A stretch of 64,000 bases of DNA from Chelonoidis abingdonii (Eukaryota > Chordata > Testudines > Testudinidae). The translations under genes were made by a program, and so were the position numbers. Shown piece after piece: positions 36,436-47,145 of the stretch (position 1 is its first letter; each line of letters begins with the position of its first letter). Under the pieces are notes generated by a model that made no database searches, had not been told where the DNA came from, and saw only the letters and a list, made by a program, of their open reading frames with translations. The stretch covers positions 18,153,828-18,217,827 of the forward strand of contig NC_133770.1 of the NCBI RefSeq assembly GCF_003597395.2, written 5' to 3'.

Positions 36436-36889
36436 TTTCACCCGGTTTACTAAGCGATCTAGATTGCTCCGTATCAGTGACCTGTCCTCTTCATTATTAG
36501 CCATTCCCCCATTCTTTGTGTCATCTATAATTTTATATTTTCCTTCACGTCACTGATAAAAATGCTAAATTGCACAAGGCCAAGGACTGATCCTCGCACG
36601 ACCGACTAGTAACACAGCCAGTCAAAGATGATTCCCCTTTTACAATTATATTTTCAGACCTATCACTTAGCTAGTTTTCAATCCATTAAATGTGTGTCAT
36701 GTTGATATACTATTCCAGACTCATAATCAAAATGTTTTACAGTACCGATAACAAGTTAAATGCCTTACAGAAGTCTATTATGTCAACATTTAGTCTCTCC
36801 CTGAATTCAGAATTTTATACCTATTTGCATGCTCGAGGTAACCTGACAGACATAAACTTACTTTGATACTGTACAGTTTTGTAAGATCT

Positions 36890-36916
36890 CACACACACAC
36901 ACACACCCCTATATAA

Positions 36917-36947
<31 letters not shown>

Positions 36948-36952
36948 TTTTT
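36890..36952. repeat. CA / TA / T microsatellite beside XRCC2 exon 2
   Basis: The plus strand shows (CA)n, CCCCTATATAATA, (TA)n and a T12 run, ending at the splice donor of exon 2. In the transcript the donor GTAAAAAAAAAAAA is followed directly by the (TA)n tract. Such a tract is expected to vary in length between individuals. Confidence 0.9.
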
Positions 36953-36954
36953 AC

Positions 36955-37036
36955 CATGAATGGGAAATCCTTCATCTGCAAACAGACAAGGTTCAAGATT
37001 TTTCAGAGAACTTCTGCCCTCAAGTCGTGCAAGTAG
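36955..37036 (-). CDS. XRCC2: XRCC2 exon 2
   Basis: This 82-nt exon encodes [20 protein letters not shown] and then DEGFPIH plus the first base of a glycine codon, the N-terminal linker that precedes the ATPase core in XRCC2. The acceptor is TTTTGTTTTTAAAG and the donor CATG|GTAAAA on the minus strand. The length equals that of the mammalian exon (coding positions 40-121). The donor lies within 3 bases of a homopolymer and microsatellite tract. Confidence 0.93.
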
Positions 37037-38557
37037 CTTTAAAAACAAAAGATAAAAAGATGTTGTGTCAACTAAAAAAAATGGGTCATGGAAATCAAGT
37101 TTATAAGATACAACAGAACCAGAGAACTTAGTGTGTTTTCAATGATAGCTCTGTCAACAGATAATTTGATTTTAAAATGCCTTTCTGCAGACAGGTGGCA
37201 AGCTCAGAGATTGGACAGTACACTAACAGACGTTGACTTTCTATCTCTCCTAGCAACAAGCACCAGGATTCCATGGCGATAAGTGCCATGTAAGAACCTG
37301 TATTTACAAAACCACAAGAATGAGCTACTGGCAGATAAAACTGCTGCAAGAATGGATGTCTTTGAAATACAGAAATGTTGCCATTTTATAGGATGAAAGG
37401 AAAGAAGGTCCTTTTGTAACAGCCATCAGATAGTGACTTCAAAGTAATGGTCTGGAGGTGAAAAGCTGTATTCCCCATTATAAGTCTCCTGAGTCATCCA
37501 GTCCCTCAGCTCATTTATAAGTAAAAGCATCTTACATATTTCAACTTACATTAGATGTGGGACTCCGATGTGCTACGGATCCTATCACCTCACCGTCACT
37601 TGTTCAAATACAGCACAGGCTGGTAGTTATCAAAAGTCATTATACGATGGCTGTTTAACAGCCTTTGTAAGGCAAGTGGGTGTTCTTGGGCCAGTTCTTA
37701 AATGGACAGGTGTCCACATAACAAATGTACTATAGTTGGCGGTTTCAACAAAGAGGCCAACAATTCAAGAAATGAATATGTCACCCACTCCTAGAAACGT
37801 CCTTCCATACATGGATTAAAGCACAAAGGCAAAAAAGCTTGCACTGCTGCCAGAGTATATGTCCTGGAGACAGAGCACTTCAGTTTCCATGAACCATCCA
37901 TAAGCTCTAAATTAACGATTTTTAGAATAAAATAAATTCTGTACAAGTGTATCAAATCTCCCTCCTAGCCATATCCTTTGGGCACTCAGCACACAACTCT
38001 AAACATAACTTCCCAGCACATATTTCCCCCTCCTCCAAACTATATTTGATGGACAACTTTTCTTCTGAATCTCCTTGCTACTGTCAATTTAAATTATTTA
38101 AAAAACAATTTTCTGTGTTTTCTTTTAATGGTAGTATAAAAACTCTAAATGACGCTAAATTTGCTTCAAGAGGTTATGATGTGAGTCCAAGTAAGACACT
38201 TCCAGACACTGTACCATTCATTTCCATTAATAAAATGTCAGTGTGTTTGCCTTTGTAACTGTTCTGTTCAGGTGTGTTGATAAGAGTCTCGTGAGATGCT
38301 CATTAAAAGTAGAATAAAAACACTTAAATAGACATTATACTGGATCCATGATTCATGCATTTGTTCAATGACGAAATACTTGTATAATACATGTTAGATC
38401 CATGGATACAGTTTTGACACTGCAACTGTTACCAATGTTCACTGAAAAGCAATACAGTATTCTGTATAAACAGGATCAGGGAAGAGACTGAATACAACTT
38501 GCTCTGTTATATTGTGCCGCTGCTGTTCCCTCGTGCTTATGGAGTCTATCCCTTCTA
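37037..38557. other. XRCC2 intron 1, unassigned
   Basis: No exon or named repeat is seen between exon 2 and the Penelope palindrome. Confidence 0.5.
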
Positions 38558-38739
38558 TAAAAGCAGCAAAGAGTCCTGTGGCACCTTATAGACTAACAGA
38601 CATTTTGGAGCATAAGCTTTCATGGGTGAATACTCACTTCATCGGATGCATCCGATGAAGTAGGTATTCACCCATGAAAGCTCATGCTCCAAAACGTCTG
38701 TTAGTCTATAAGGTACCACAGGACTCTCTGCTGCTTTTA
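38558..38739. repeat. 182-bp palindrome of two Penelope-like 3' ends
   Basis: The left arm 38558-38648 and right arm 38649-38739 are each 91 bp and complementary with few mismatches and no spacer. The centre is CTTCATCGGATGCATCCGAT. Each arm is a Penelope-like terminal unit carrying a hammerhead-like core: CCGATGA, a hairpin around GGTATTCACC, GAAA, and AGC...GCT. The following bases, CAGATCCAGACTAACACGGC, are the usual continuation of such ends. It lies in XRCC2 intron 1. Confidence 0.9.
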
Positions 38740-39642
38740 CAGATCCAGACTAACACGGCTGCACCTCTGATACTCTCTCTCCTATGTTTACGTTCTCTCC
38801 ATTCTCATCATCCTGCACTGCATCTTTCCCCTTTGTGAGTCTCCTGTCCCCTTCTGTCTTTGCTTACCTGCCTTCTCTGAACCATGACTTTTACTGCTCC
38901 ACTGTGTTTAATATGATGGCAGCCAAGTGAAATTTACCAGAATAACATGATATGCAAGAACTCTAAAGAGTGTTTTAACACATTTTACTTAGCTGTGAGA
39001 CATTTTAATAGCAAATGGTTCATATTTACAAACATCATTCATTTTATATATGTCCAGAAGATAGCACATGTCCATTTATCATTGAAAAGGTTAGATAGTT
39101 ATCCTACTATCTAGTCTCTTTCTTCTTACATTATTTTGCTGCTACTCACTAGACAAAACACTCAGTCTACTTTGTTCTGCAAGTCAAATAAAGTTTACTA
39201 AAAATCTTACATAACAGTGTGGCTGGGAACAGTAATATTATATGAATATCTGTTTTAGAAATCCAAGCCTCGCAAGATCATGGAATGCTTTACTTTGATG
39301 CTTAAGAAGTCTTCAGCCATCAAGAGACACAGGCTGTCAAGCTGAGACACTAAGAATATATTTAAGACTTCTGAACAAACAGCCTTTCCTCTAGGATGAT
39401 AAATTATTAGATTTCAGCTAATTATGGTTTTCGAAGGCGAAGTTCCAATTGTGTTACTCTCCTTCAATCTAAAAAAAGGCATAAAGGAGGAGCAGCAAAT
39501 AGATGTGTTTCTGTATTAATGTTTATTAAAACATTATTTAAAAAGTTAAAGACTCATTTATATTCACAAACATAAAGTGTGTTTAGGGCTCCCACAGCAT
39601 CCGCAGCACAACAACAATATAATTAATTATTGCATTACATTA
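38740..39642. other. XRCC2 intron 1, unassigned
   Basis: Apart from the first 35 bases, which extend the Penelope 3' end, nothing is recognised. Confidence 0.5.
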
Positions 39643-40640
39643 CAGTGTTGCCAACTCTCATGATTTTTTTTTTTTGTGAATGACAGGATTTTGGCTGTGT
39701 CTGGAGCCTGTCTTGAGATGATGCAAGAAGCATCACTGACAGCCCCCCTTGCTGCCCCCGGCGCTGCCTCACTCCACCCGTTCCATGAGGCCCTGCCTCT
39801 TCTCAGCCCCCATTCCAACCCCTTTCCTGAAGTCCCCACCCCAACTCCACCCCCTCCCTACCCCAGAGGGTGCATGAGGGGTGTGGTGGGGGCTCAGGGC
39901 AGTGAGCTGAAGTGCAGCAGGGGGATGAGGTGCAGGCAGGGGGCTCAGGATGCAGAAGGGGTGTGGGATGCAGCTGGGGGCTCAGGGCAGGGAGTTGGGG
40001 TGCAGCAGGGGGTTGAGGTTCAAGCAGGGGACTCAGGGCAGGGAGTTGGGGTGCAGCAGGGGGTTGGAGTGCAGGCAGGGCACTCAGGGCAGAGAGTTGG
40101 GGTGCAGCCAGGGGGCTCAAGGCAGGGGATTGGGGTGCAGCCAGGGGGCTGGGATGCAGGCAGGGTGTCAGGGCAGGGGATTGGGGTGCAGAAGGGGCAT
40201 GGGATGCAGAAGGGGGCTCAGGGCACAGGGTTGGGGTGCAAGCACAGGGCTCAGGGCAGGGAGCTGGGGGGGCAGGGAGCAGGAAGGCTTCGGGCTCTTG
40301 GGTGGCAGCAGTGCACACCAGGGCCAGGGCAGGCTGCTGGTCCTGGCCCCACTCCGGGAAGTAGCTGGAACCATGTCCTGCGGCCCCTGGGGAGAGGGGG
40401 ATGCAGGGCCCTCACGCTGCTTGCCGCGCCTCCAGGTACCTCCCCGGAAGCTCCTATTGGCCGCAGTTCCCACCCCTGACTGCAGGGACCTGAGCCGCTT
40501 CAGGGAGCGGCGCAGCGCTCGAAGGGGGCAATCCTGCGGCTGTAGTTTGCCTACCCCTGGAGGTAGGCCACGGGGTGGGTGAAGGCCGCTTGGTGGGCTG
40601 CAGGAAATAGCCCTGTGGGAGCCGCGTATTTGAGACCCCT
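39643..40640. repeat. Composite hAT-type repeat with GC-rich minisatellite
   Basis: CAGTGTTGCCAACTCTCATG at the left and GTTTGCCTACCCCTG at 40545-40559 both look like hAT termini but do not match each other, so at least two elements are joined. Between about 39880 and 40290 lies a minisatellite built of variants of GGGGTGCAGGCAGGG, ACTCAGGGCAGGGAGTTG and similar units of roughly 25-55 bp. Long open frames here in both strands are by-products of the repeat. A further fragment ends with TTTGAGACCCCTGGTA. Confidence 0.55.
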
Positions 40641-41754
40641 GGTATAGGGTAAAATATTTGTAGTGATCAAAGGATCAGTCTGCAACAACAGAAATCACTT
40701 GCTTCTACCTGCTGTTGTGAATGGCTTAAATAACCAGTTAACATAGCACTGCTAAAGAAAGTAACTGAAAAGAAAAATTGAAAAAGATACAGCAACATCT
40801 GGTCACTATTGAGATCAGCATGCCATAATTGAATTATGGGTGCTTACTTCTTCCTTCACATAACTTATCTTTTTTCCACAAAATGATTACCTTCCAGTGC
40901 TTCTCTGTATCTACCTTAGTAAGAGAGAAGCCTAGATGTGTTTTCAACACATTTCTGAATAATTGCACTTTACATTGTATTCCAGTGGATTTTTTATGTG
41001 ATTATTAGTGTGTAGAAAATAGGGGTTCCTGTGGACAAAAGACATCTGCCCATGTGGAATAAGTTTCAAGACAGGGCCCTTAAATGGTAAGTTTGCTGAG
41101 GAAGGGACAGTGGGAAAAATTTTCAAAAAAATGTCAAAATCACTTAGGAGCCTCAGTCCAATTGAAAATTAATGGTGCTTCAATGGAATTTAAAGAGTTT
41201 TTCCTATGTCTTTTGGGAGGTACTCAGCACATTTTTGGGTGCCATTCAATAATATGCAATATTTCTAAGCAATATATTAAAAGTGTTAAGAGACCCACTG
41301 GTCAAAAAATGAGAGCGAGACATTTTTACCTTCTGCAAGCTATTTGCTTAATCAAAATTCACTTACTCTCTTTTACTACCGTCACCTCTTACAACTTCCA
41401 TTGTCACTGTTTTTACAAAGCTCATTTTATGAGGTTTTTGAAGAATTATTTATTTGGCACAATTTTTTTACTTATGAGTTACACAACATTCTACAAGGAA
41501 GTGTTGCTGCAAGATTTAAAGACTTTCAGAGCATCGGTCAGGATCAAAAGGTCAGAGAAAAAGGGTGGGTGTTGGGAGGGCAGAGAAAAACTGAATGAAG
41601 AGTTAAAGAAACATGAGCCTTATTGCTATGAGCAAACCTTCACAGAGCAATTTTAAAATCTTCCAAGTTTTTAAAAAAGTGCTTCAGTGACTACAATTCA
41701 TCTCTACCTTCAGGTCCATTAAGGTGAACAACAGTCTCTCAAGGTTTATTGTGA
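40641..41754. other. XRCC2 intron 1, unassigned
   Basis: Open frames at 41084-41656 have no recognisable domain; no repeat is named. Confidence 0.45.
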
Positions 41755-42010
41755 GGCCTTGTCTACCCTATAAAAATGGGTCTGTTTAACTACCTCACTC
41801 AGAGAGGTGTGAAAGATCCAACACCCTGAGCAATGCAGTTAAGACAGCCAACCCCCTCCCCCCCTGTAGACAGTGCTAGGTTGATGGAAGAATTCTTCTG
41901 CCAACATACCACCTTTAGGGGAGATGGATTCCCACACTGAGGGGAGAACCTCTCTCGGCAGGATAAGTAGTGTTGCCTATACTGAACTCCTACAAGTGTA
42001 GACAAGTTCC
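41755..42010. repeat. Harbinger-type MITE (256 bp)
   Basis: GGCCTTGTCTACCC at the left and GTGTAGACAAGTTCC at the right are imperfect inverted repeats of the GTCTACAC class. The interior has no coding frame. The target-site duplication is not clear. Confidence 0.6.
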
Positions 42011-42159
42011 ATGCATGGTCAGTATCAGTGTGCACCTGCAGTGTGTGGATACAGACCCTGATTCAGCAGTTCACCCTTTCAGCAAAATATTTAAACAGCT
42101 GCTTAAGTCTAGGCACATGCTTAAGTCCCATTTTCTTCCAGGGGAATCAAGCACATCCT

Positions 42160-42830
42160 GTACGTCAACACGTGGCTGGGGCGGGCCAGGGGCGCACATC
42201 TCCTGGACGGCCCCTTAGGACGCAGCCCCGCCGTGTCCGGGCAGGATGCCGTCCGCAGCGAGGAGAAACGGACGTGCCAGCGGGCAGAGACCGCGGCCGG
42301 CAGCTGCTGGGGTCCCTCCCTAGCGCGGGCAGCACCCACATCCTAGGCGGCGCTTTCAACGTGTCCGCGTCCTCCCTGCCTGGGTGCTGCGAGGGGCGGC
42401 GCGACACCACCCCACCCGGCCCGGCCCGGCCCGTGCTGCGCTACTCCGAGCCCCGCCTCGGGGCGGTGCGGGGGAGCCGCTCCAGTCCGGGCGGCCGGGC
42501 CCTGCGGGGGCCGCGCGGCCCTGAAGGAGCGGCCAGACCCGGGGCGCTGCCTCACCTGAGTGCCCGACTCCGCCTTCCGGAACCCGTCACTCATAGCGCT
42601 GAGGAGGCGACCGGGCCCAGCAGCAGCGCCTCCCGCCTAACCACCCACTTGTCGCACATGCGCAGTGTACCACGTCCCTAGGGCGCGTGCGCACTTCGCC
42701 ACCCTAGACAGGCACGACCAGCCCTTCTTGGGGAGCTGATGCTGCACATGCGCAGCGTCGCAGTATTTTGTTCTTTTGCGGTTGCGCGTTACGTGATTGA
42801 GTTGGTTCCCTGGGCAGCTCAGCATGCGCG
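42160..42830 (-). promoter_or_regulatory. XRCC2 CpG-island promoter with NRF1-like sites
   Basis: This is the most CpG-rich part of the window and spans XRCC2 exon 1. Upstream of the start codon (higher coordinates), GCACATGCGCAG occurs at 42654-42665 and again at 42744-42755, and GCATGCGCG at about 42822. These resemble NRF1 sites. A CRE/E-box-like TTACGTGA lies near 42789. No TATA box is evident, consistent with a housekeeping DNA-repair promoter. Site function is inferred only. Confidence 0.7.
42556..42594 (-). CDS. XRCC2: XRCC2 exon 1 (start codon)
   Basis: The exon encodes MSDGFRKAESGTQ, thirteen codons, and ends CAG|GTGAG on the minus strand. The AESGT core and the length of 39 coding bases match mammalian exon 1. 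The start was chosen because it is the only ATG in frame with the spliced exons inside the CpG island. The 5' UTR lies at higher coordinates, with its start unknown. Confidence 0.9.
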
Positions 42831-43689
42831 AGCTCCAGGGTGGGGTTAAGGTTGTTATGGGGACGTGTTAATTACGCACTTTGCATGGTCATCGCTCTGT
42901 TTAAATTATGTTCTGTGGTCGTCAGAGACCAGTAATGTTAAGGGGTGAGATTTTAATTTATAATTTGGTGGCCAGAGTGAAATAGAAACACTGGGCCAAA
43001 ATCAGCCCTGACAAAGTGCATGCAACTCTCACTGAAGGTAACTACATCAGGCAGGAATTTAGGATAACATTTTAAAATGTGGGACTCTAACACCATACTT
43101 ATCTGGCATGTTCCATCTGAAGGTCTCAAAGCACTTTGCAAACATTACTGTCTTAATCCTGACAACATGTTGGAAAAGTATGACTATCCTTACAGGTGAA
43201 TTCTGAGAAACAAGGGCATTGTCTAATAAAATTAATGGCATACGTTGAATGACAAAGGAAATAGTTCTCCATGCAGCATATAGCTTTCGCCTGTGGAATT
43301 CACTCCTGCAACAAGTCAGATTCAGTTTCTACAGCTGATTTTGAAAAGAGTCTGGAGATTTTTACAAGCCATAATATTTTTATTGGAATTATGTAGGCTA
43401 AAATAGGGTATACTCACGCCTTAGGGCATAAACATGGGATAGGCCAGGTTTGTGGCTAACCCCATGCAGGCTGTGTCCACATAGTACTTTCTAGTTAACT
43501 GCAATCATCTCATGGGGTTGGGGTGAACACCCTCAGGATGCATTGTAGAAATATGGTACTTGAGGGCTCTCCCTTGGCCCTTGCCAAACATTTTCTGACA
43601 ATTGTCTGACTACAACCTTAGTCTATTAAGCCTTAGACTCTGACATTATTAACCTGCACTGGGACCACCAGTTTTTCTGGTGCCTTCTT
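42831..43689. other. Upstream flank of XRCC2, unassigned
   Basis: No divergent gene or named repeat is seen immediately beyond the promoter. 43260-43400 has a faint CR1-like look (TGGAATTCACTCCTGCAAC) but is too short to assign. Confidence 0.4.
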
Positions 43690-45085
43690 GCAGGCTCTGG
43701 ATTCCATCATCAGACACATTCATAATTACAGACCATGGATGGGCAGTCCCACCAGAAGTGGCCCTGTTGTCCCATCTCTACATGAGGACCAATTCCGGAT
43801 GGCGGTGTCCGCTTGGCTGACAACCTCACCTCTGGATTGGGTAGCAAGGTCCCTCTCGCACCTCCCCTCCTCGCCCATCCTCTGCTTGTCTCAGTTGGTC
43901 AGGACTGGACTGGGTCTTGCCTTTGTGTTTTTTGGACAGCATGTAGTTCTCGGTCAGCGTCACCATTTCTGACAGTCTCCAGTCGGTGTTAGGGATGTAA
44001 ATATTGGTTAAAAAAGTTAACTGGTTAAACAATTAAAATTATATTGTTTAACCAGTTAACCATTAACCAAGGTAGCTCAGGCAGGCCTGGCATGGCTGGG
44101 GATGAGGTTGCTCTGGATGGCCAGCGCAGTGTAGCTGGAGCTAGGGCCCGCTCTGGCTGGCTGGGACTGGGGCCCACTCTGGCCTGGCTGGGTTTGGGGT
44201 CCAGCTGCTGCAGCTGGGGCTAGGGTCCCTCTGGCTGGCCGGCCTGACGTGGCGCGAGTTGCTCTATGCAGTCGGGGTCCCCCCCACTGGCACGGCATGG
44301 CTGAGGCTGAGGTCCATCCCGCTGGCACAGGGCCGCTGGGGTTAACGATTATGGTTGGTTAACTGGTAAGCCTAATGCTAACTGGTTAACCTTTTACATC
44401 CCTAGTTGATGTTATACCATCCTCTCCCATACTCTGAATGGGAGAATTTGGAGGAACTGCTCCAACACAGTATTTTCCACCACCCATACTCTTGTTCTTT
44501 CCTGGGGTTGGAGCCACTGTTAGCAGTGGTCTTTTAGAGTCTGGGCTACTGGCCCAGACTCTAAAGGACCAAACTGCAGCTGAAAATCTCCCTTGCTGAC
44601 CCTCTGGTGGAGGGTTTTGTTTTAAATGCCCAAAGTGTCTCAGATAACTACTTTGAGTAGGGAATAGTCCTGCACAGCTGTCATGTGGAGGCTTCGGTAT
44701 ATGGCCTGGGCCATCCCTGTCAGGTATGGGGTGACCAGGATGGCCCAACTCTCAACTGGCCAAAAGGCTGCCATGGCAACCCTCTCAAATGTGACTAGGA
44801 ATGCTTCAAGCTCATCACCTGGGTCCTTTTTTTGTCAGTTTCAAGGGGAGGCTTGAAGCTAAGTTGGGGTTAACTGCTCCCACCAATGAGTTAGATGGCA
44901 TATTTTGGGGCTGTACTAGTGGCACCACCTGTTGCACCAGCTGTTACTGTTGCTCCCTGTGTTGAATGGCCTACTAGATGCTGCTGCTGCAGAGCCGGTT
45001 GCAGTTGTTCTTTTGCCAATTGCTACAGCAACTGAGTCTGTTGTTGATTCTCCAAAATGCATTTTAGCAATTTGTCAAGATCCAT
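43690..45085 (-). pseudogene. Ty3/gypsy gag, interrupted by a hAT MITE
   Basis: On the minus strand the reading begins at about 45085 with MDLDKLLKCILENQQQTQLL, a glutamine-rich N terminus. It continues DPGDELEAFLVTFERVAMAA, then WAILVTPYLTGMAQAIYRSL, the core of gypsy gag proteins that build the virus-like particle. The MITE at 43990-44404 interrupts it, and the C-terminal part resumes WRLSEMVTLTENYMLSKKHK. Stops occur, for example after TAPKYAI. No protease or RT is attached to the left. Confidence 0.7.
43990..44404. repeat. hAT-type MITE inside gypsy gag (415 bp)
   Basis: TAGGGATGTAAA at the left and TTTACATCCCTA at the right are perfect 12-bp inverted ends, with TTAACTGGTTAA repeated inside both. 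The flanks GTCGGTGT (43982-43989) and GTTGATGT (44405-44412) agree at 6 of 8 positions. The GC-rich core repeats GGCTGGCTGGGACTGGGGC-like units. Confidence 0.8.
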
Positions 45086-47145
45086 CTCCAGGGCTCCCCT
45101 CCCCCCTCTTTTAAAAAAAATACACCTCCGGCCATCAAAGCCATGTCATGGGCGACTCATGGGTACAGAGCGAGCTGCTCAGTAGCAGGATCAACAGTCA
45201 GAGATCAATCAGGGCCAGGCCAGGTCAAAATAACAAAGTCAGAGTCCATTACCAAATTGAGAACAAACAACAAGAATTGGGATTGCTCCAGAGCAGGATC
45301 TTTCACCAAGGCAGCAATGGTTTTAAGCCGAAGACAGTAAACCAGGATCAGGGTCAGCAGTCTGGGAAGAGGACAAGTTGCAGTGAGTCAGGATCCAAGG
45401 CAAAAGCCCACTAGAAGTCTTTATTCCTCAGCAAGTTCCTAGAAATGTCTTCATGGTTTATATTGGGAGTGCCAGCCAACCAGGGAATTGTGGATGGCTA
45501 TTGCTTATGCCCTTTAGAGTGAGACTTCCTGCAGGCCTCAGCCACTCAGTATGTCTTTGGTGGCAACCCTACCTGGACCCCTAGGGGTGATGAGGAAGCA
45601 GTGCCCCCCTCATGCCCTGGTTCTAGGCCCGTGGGTTCTTACACAGGCTTCCTTTGGTTACAAAGTTGTTGCCTGCATTCTCCATGAATTTTTGTAGCGG
45701 GTCAGTCTGAAAGCCAGCTGGCCTAGTAGTCAGGCCGTAGCTCCACAGTTCTGTTCAGTCTCTCTGGTCTGGACGTTCAGGGGATCGGGGAGCATTGCCG
45801 GGTTATATACAGCAAGCTTCAGCCCCTCCTGTGTGTTTCCTATTTTCCTCTTGGGGCTCTGTCACAACAGGGTGGGGGGAATGCTCAACTCAGGGCCCTA
45901 AAGGGGTACTATAGTGTCCAGAGCACCCACTGGTCTACCCCAAGTTATACTGCCCCTGGGTCTCTTCCTACCAGGCTGGAGCTCCTCCTTTTGGGGCATG
46001 GTCACAGTCTTAGTAGTAGCAGTTTAGTCTGCCTGGGGATGCAACTTCCTGCTCTTCAGGGCCTCTTGTGGATTCCCACCATCGAAGGGGGAAGGGAATG
46101 CAAATCGCCATTTCTGGAGCGGTCTTACCAGGGCCCTGATCACTCTGCCCACAGCTCCAGGCCTCAGCTTCACTTCCTAGGGCAGCCCGTATCTCCCTTG
46201 GGCTGCCAGTGCCATTTTAAATTGTCCCTCCACCTGGAGCCTGTATCACACCTGCTGAGGTCCAGAGCTTCCCTAACCCAGTATTGCTCCGTGCCTTGGT
46301 CTGGAATAGTGTGGGATTGGTAAACTCCATCACTCTCTCACACACACAATTTTTTTTTAAAGTCAGTCTGTCTTTCATCATCCGTAGCATGCTGTTATTT
46401 TTTATTCTGTAGGGAAGACAATGTGCTTGGTACTATACAGTTAGCAAAATTCATTGTTACCTTGACATTGCTTCTACCCTCATTCATGCTTTTTTCATTT
46501 AATTATCAATATCATCTTTTCTTTGGGTGTAGATGTGACAATCATGCAAATATCAAACCTTATCCAATTCAACACTCTGCTGTTTTTCAAAGCATTCCAC
46601 TGACTTCATCTACTGACTCACCTCTTTGATCTTAAATCTGCTTGTACAGTACATCTCTGCCAACTCTCTTTGCTCCCTCAAGCTGAAATCTTGGGCCCTG
46701 CAAAATAAATGGCAAAACTCACATTGACTTCAATGGAGCCAAGGTTTCACCCTCAAGCTTTGCCTCTTTTCTTTAGTTTTATTTGCATTCCTCCACATTT
46801 CTCAAGTACTAGCCCAGAGAGATAATATATTGCATGAGTGCAGGAGGCAATTCACACTTCCATTGCTCTCTCTTTTTTACAAAATAGAATCTTCCTTTAG
46901 TGAAGCAGGGCCAGACAGTAGAATATAGTGTCCAGGGACCTTGCGCACCAGCAGTTCCATTAATAGAGGTAGGAAATTAGGCTTCTTCTGCTTGGCATGT
47001 GAGCAGCCTGAGGGTGCCCCTTGAGCCTTCAGCGCTGTCTATGTAACGGCATCAGCACTGCTTGCATAGCAGTTACAGCTGCAAAAGATGCCAGAGCAAT
47101 AGCTTTTCTGCAGGGAGAGCAGATGCTATGGGCATGCATCTCTTT
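45086..47145. other. Unassigned, possibly gypsy 5' region
   Basis: Because gag begins at about 45085 on the minus strand, the 5' leader and LTR of that gypsy element should lie here, but I could not define LTR ends. One copy of the motif CATTGACTTCAATGG occurs at 46722-46736. Confidence 0.4.

Larger units (their letters stand above)
34728..36830 (-). mobile_element. Old CR1 LINE 3' half, interrupted twice
   Basis: Three segments (34728-35346, 36085-36223, 36436-36830) read continuously on the minus strand as CR1. The tail with CATAGATTTAATAGATTC and GACCATTGTGATCATCTAG is at the left. The ORF2 C terminus follows: minus-strand frame 34875-35084 has LSLKIRHKLLTVGVINQWN and CLPRAVV. The parts further right give the RT thumb/palm-side region in degraded form. 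The interruptions are a gypsy solo LTR and a tRNA-related SINE-like insert. Confidence 0.8.
22627..42594 (-). other. XRCC2: XRCC2 gene span (coding start to stop)
   Basis: Three coding exons of 39, 82 and 716 nt are separated by introns of 5519 nt (37037-42555) and 13612 nt (23343-36954). This three-exon layout, and junctions after codon 13 and within the glycine codon after HG, match the known mammalian gene. All recognised introns' contents are repeats, and no nested gene is seen. Confidence 0.93.

Noticed and set aside
39676..40582. Long overlapping frames on both strands (up to 267 codons)
   Set aside because: They follow the minisatellite periodicity and GC bias, with no domain and equal openness in several frames.
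41084..41656. 190-codon plus-strand frame in XRCC2 intron 1
   Set aside because: No conserved motif, no splice context or repeat similarity; probably chance.
42028..42681. 217-codon plus-strand frame over the CpG island
   Set aside because: It overlaps XRCC2 exon 1 antisense, is composed of Arg/Pro/Gly-rich CpG-island sequence and has no recognisable domain.
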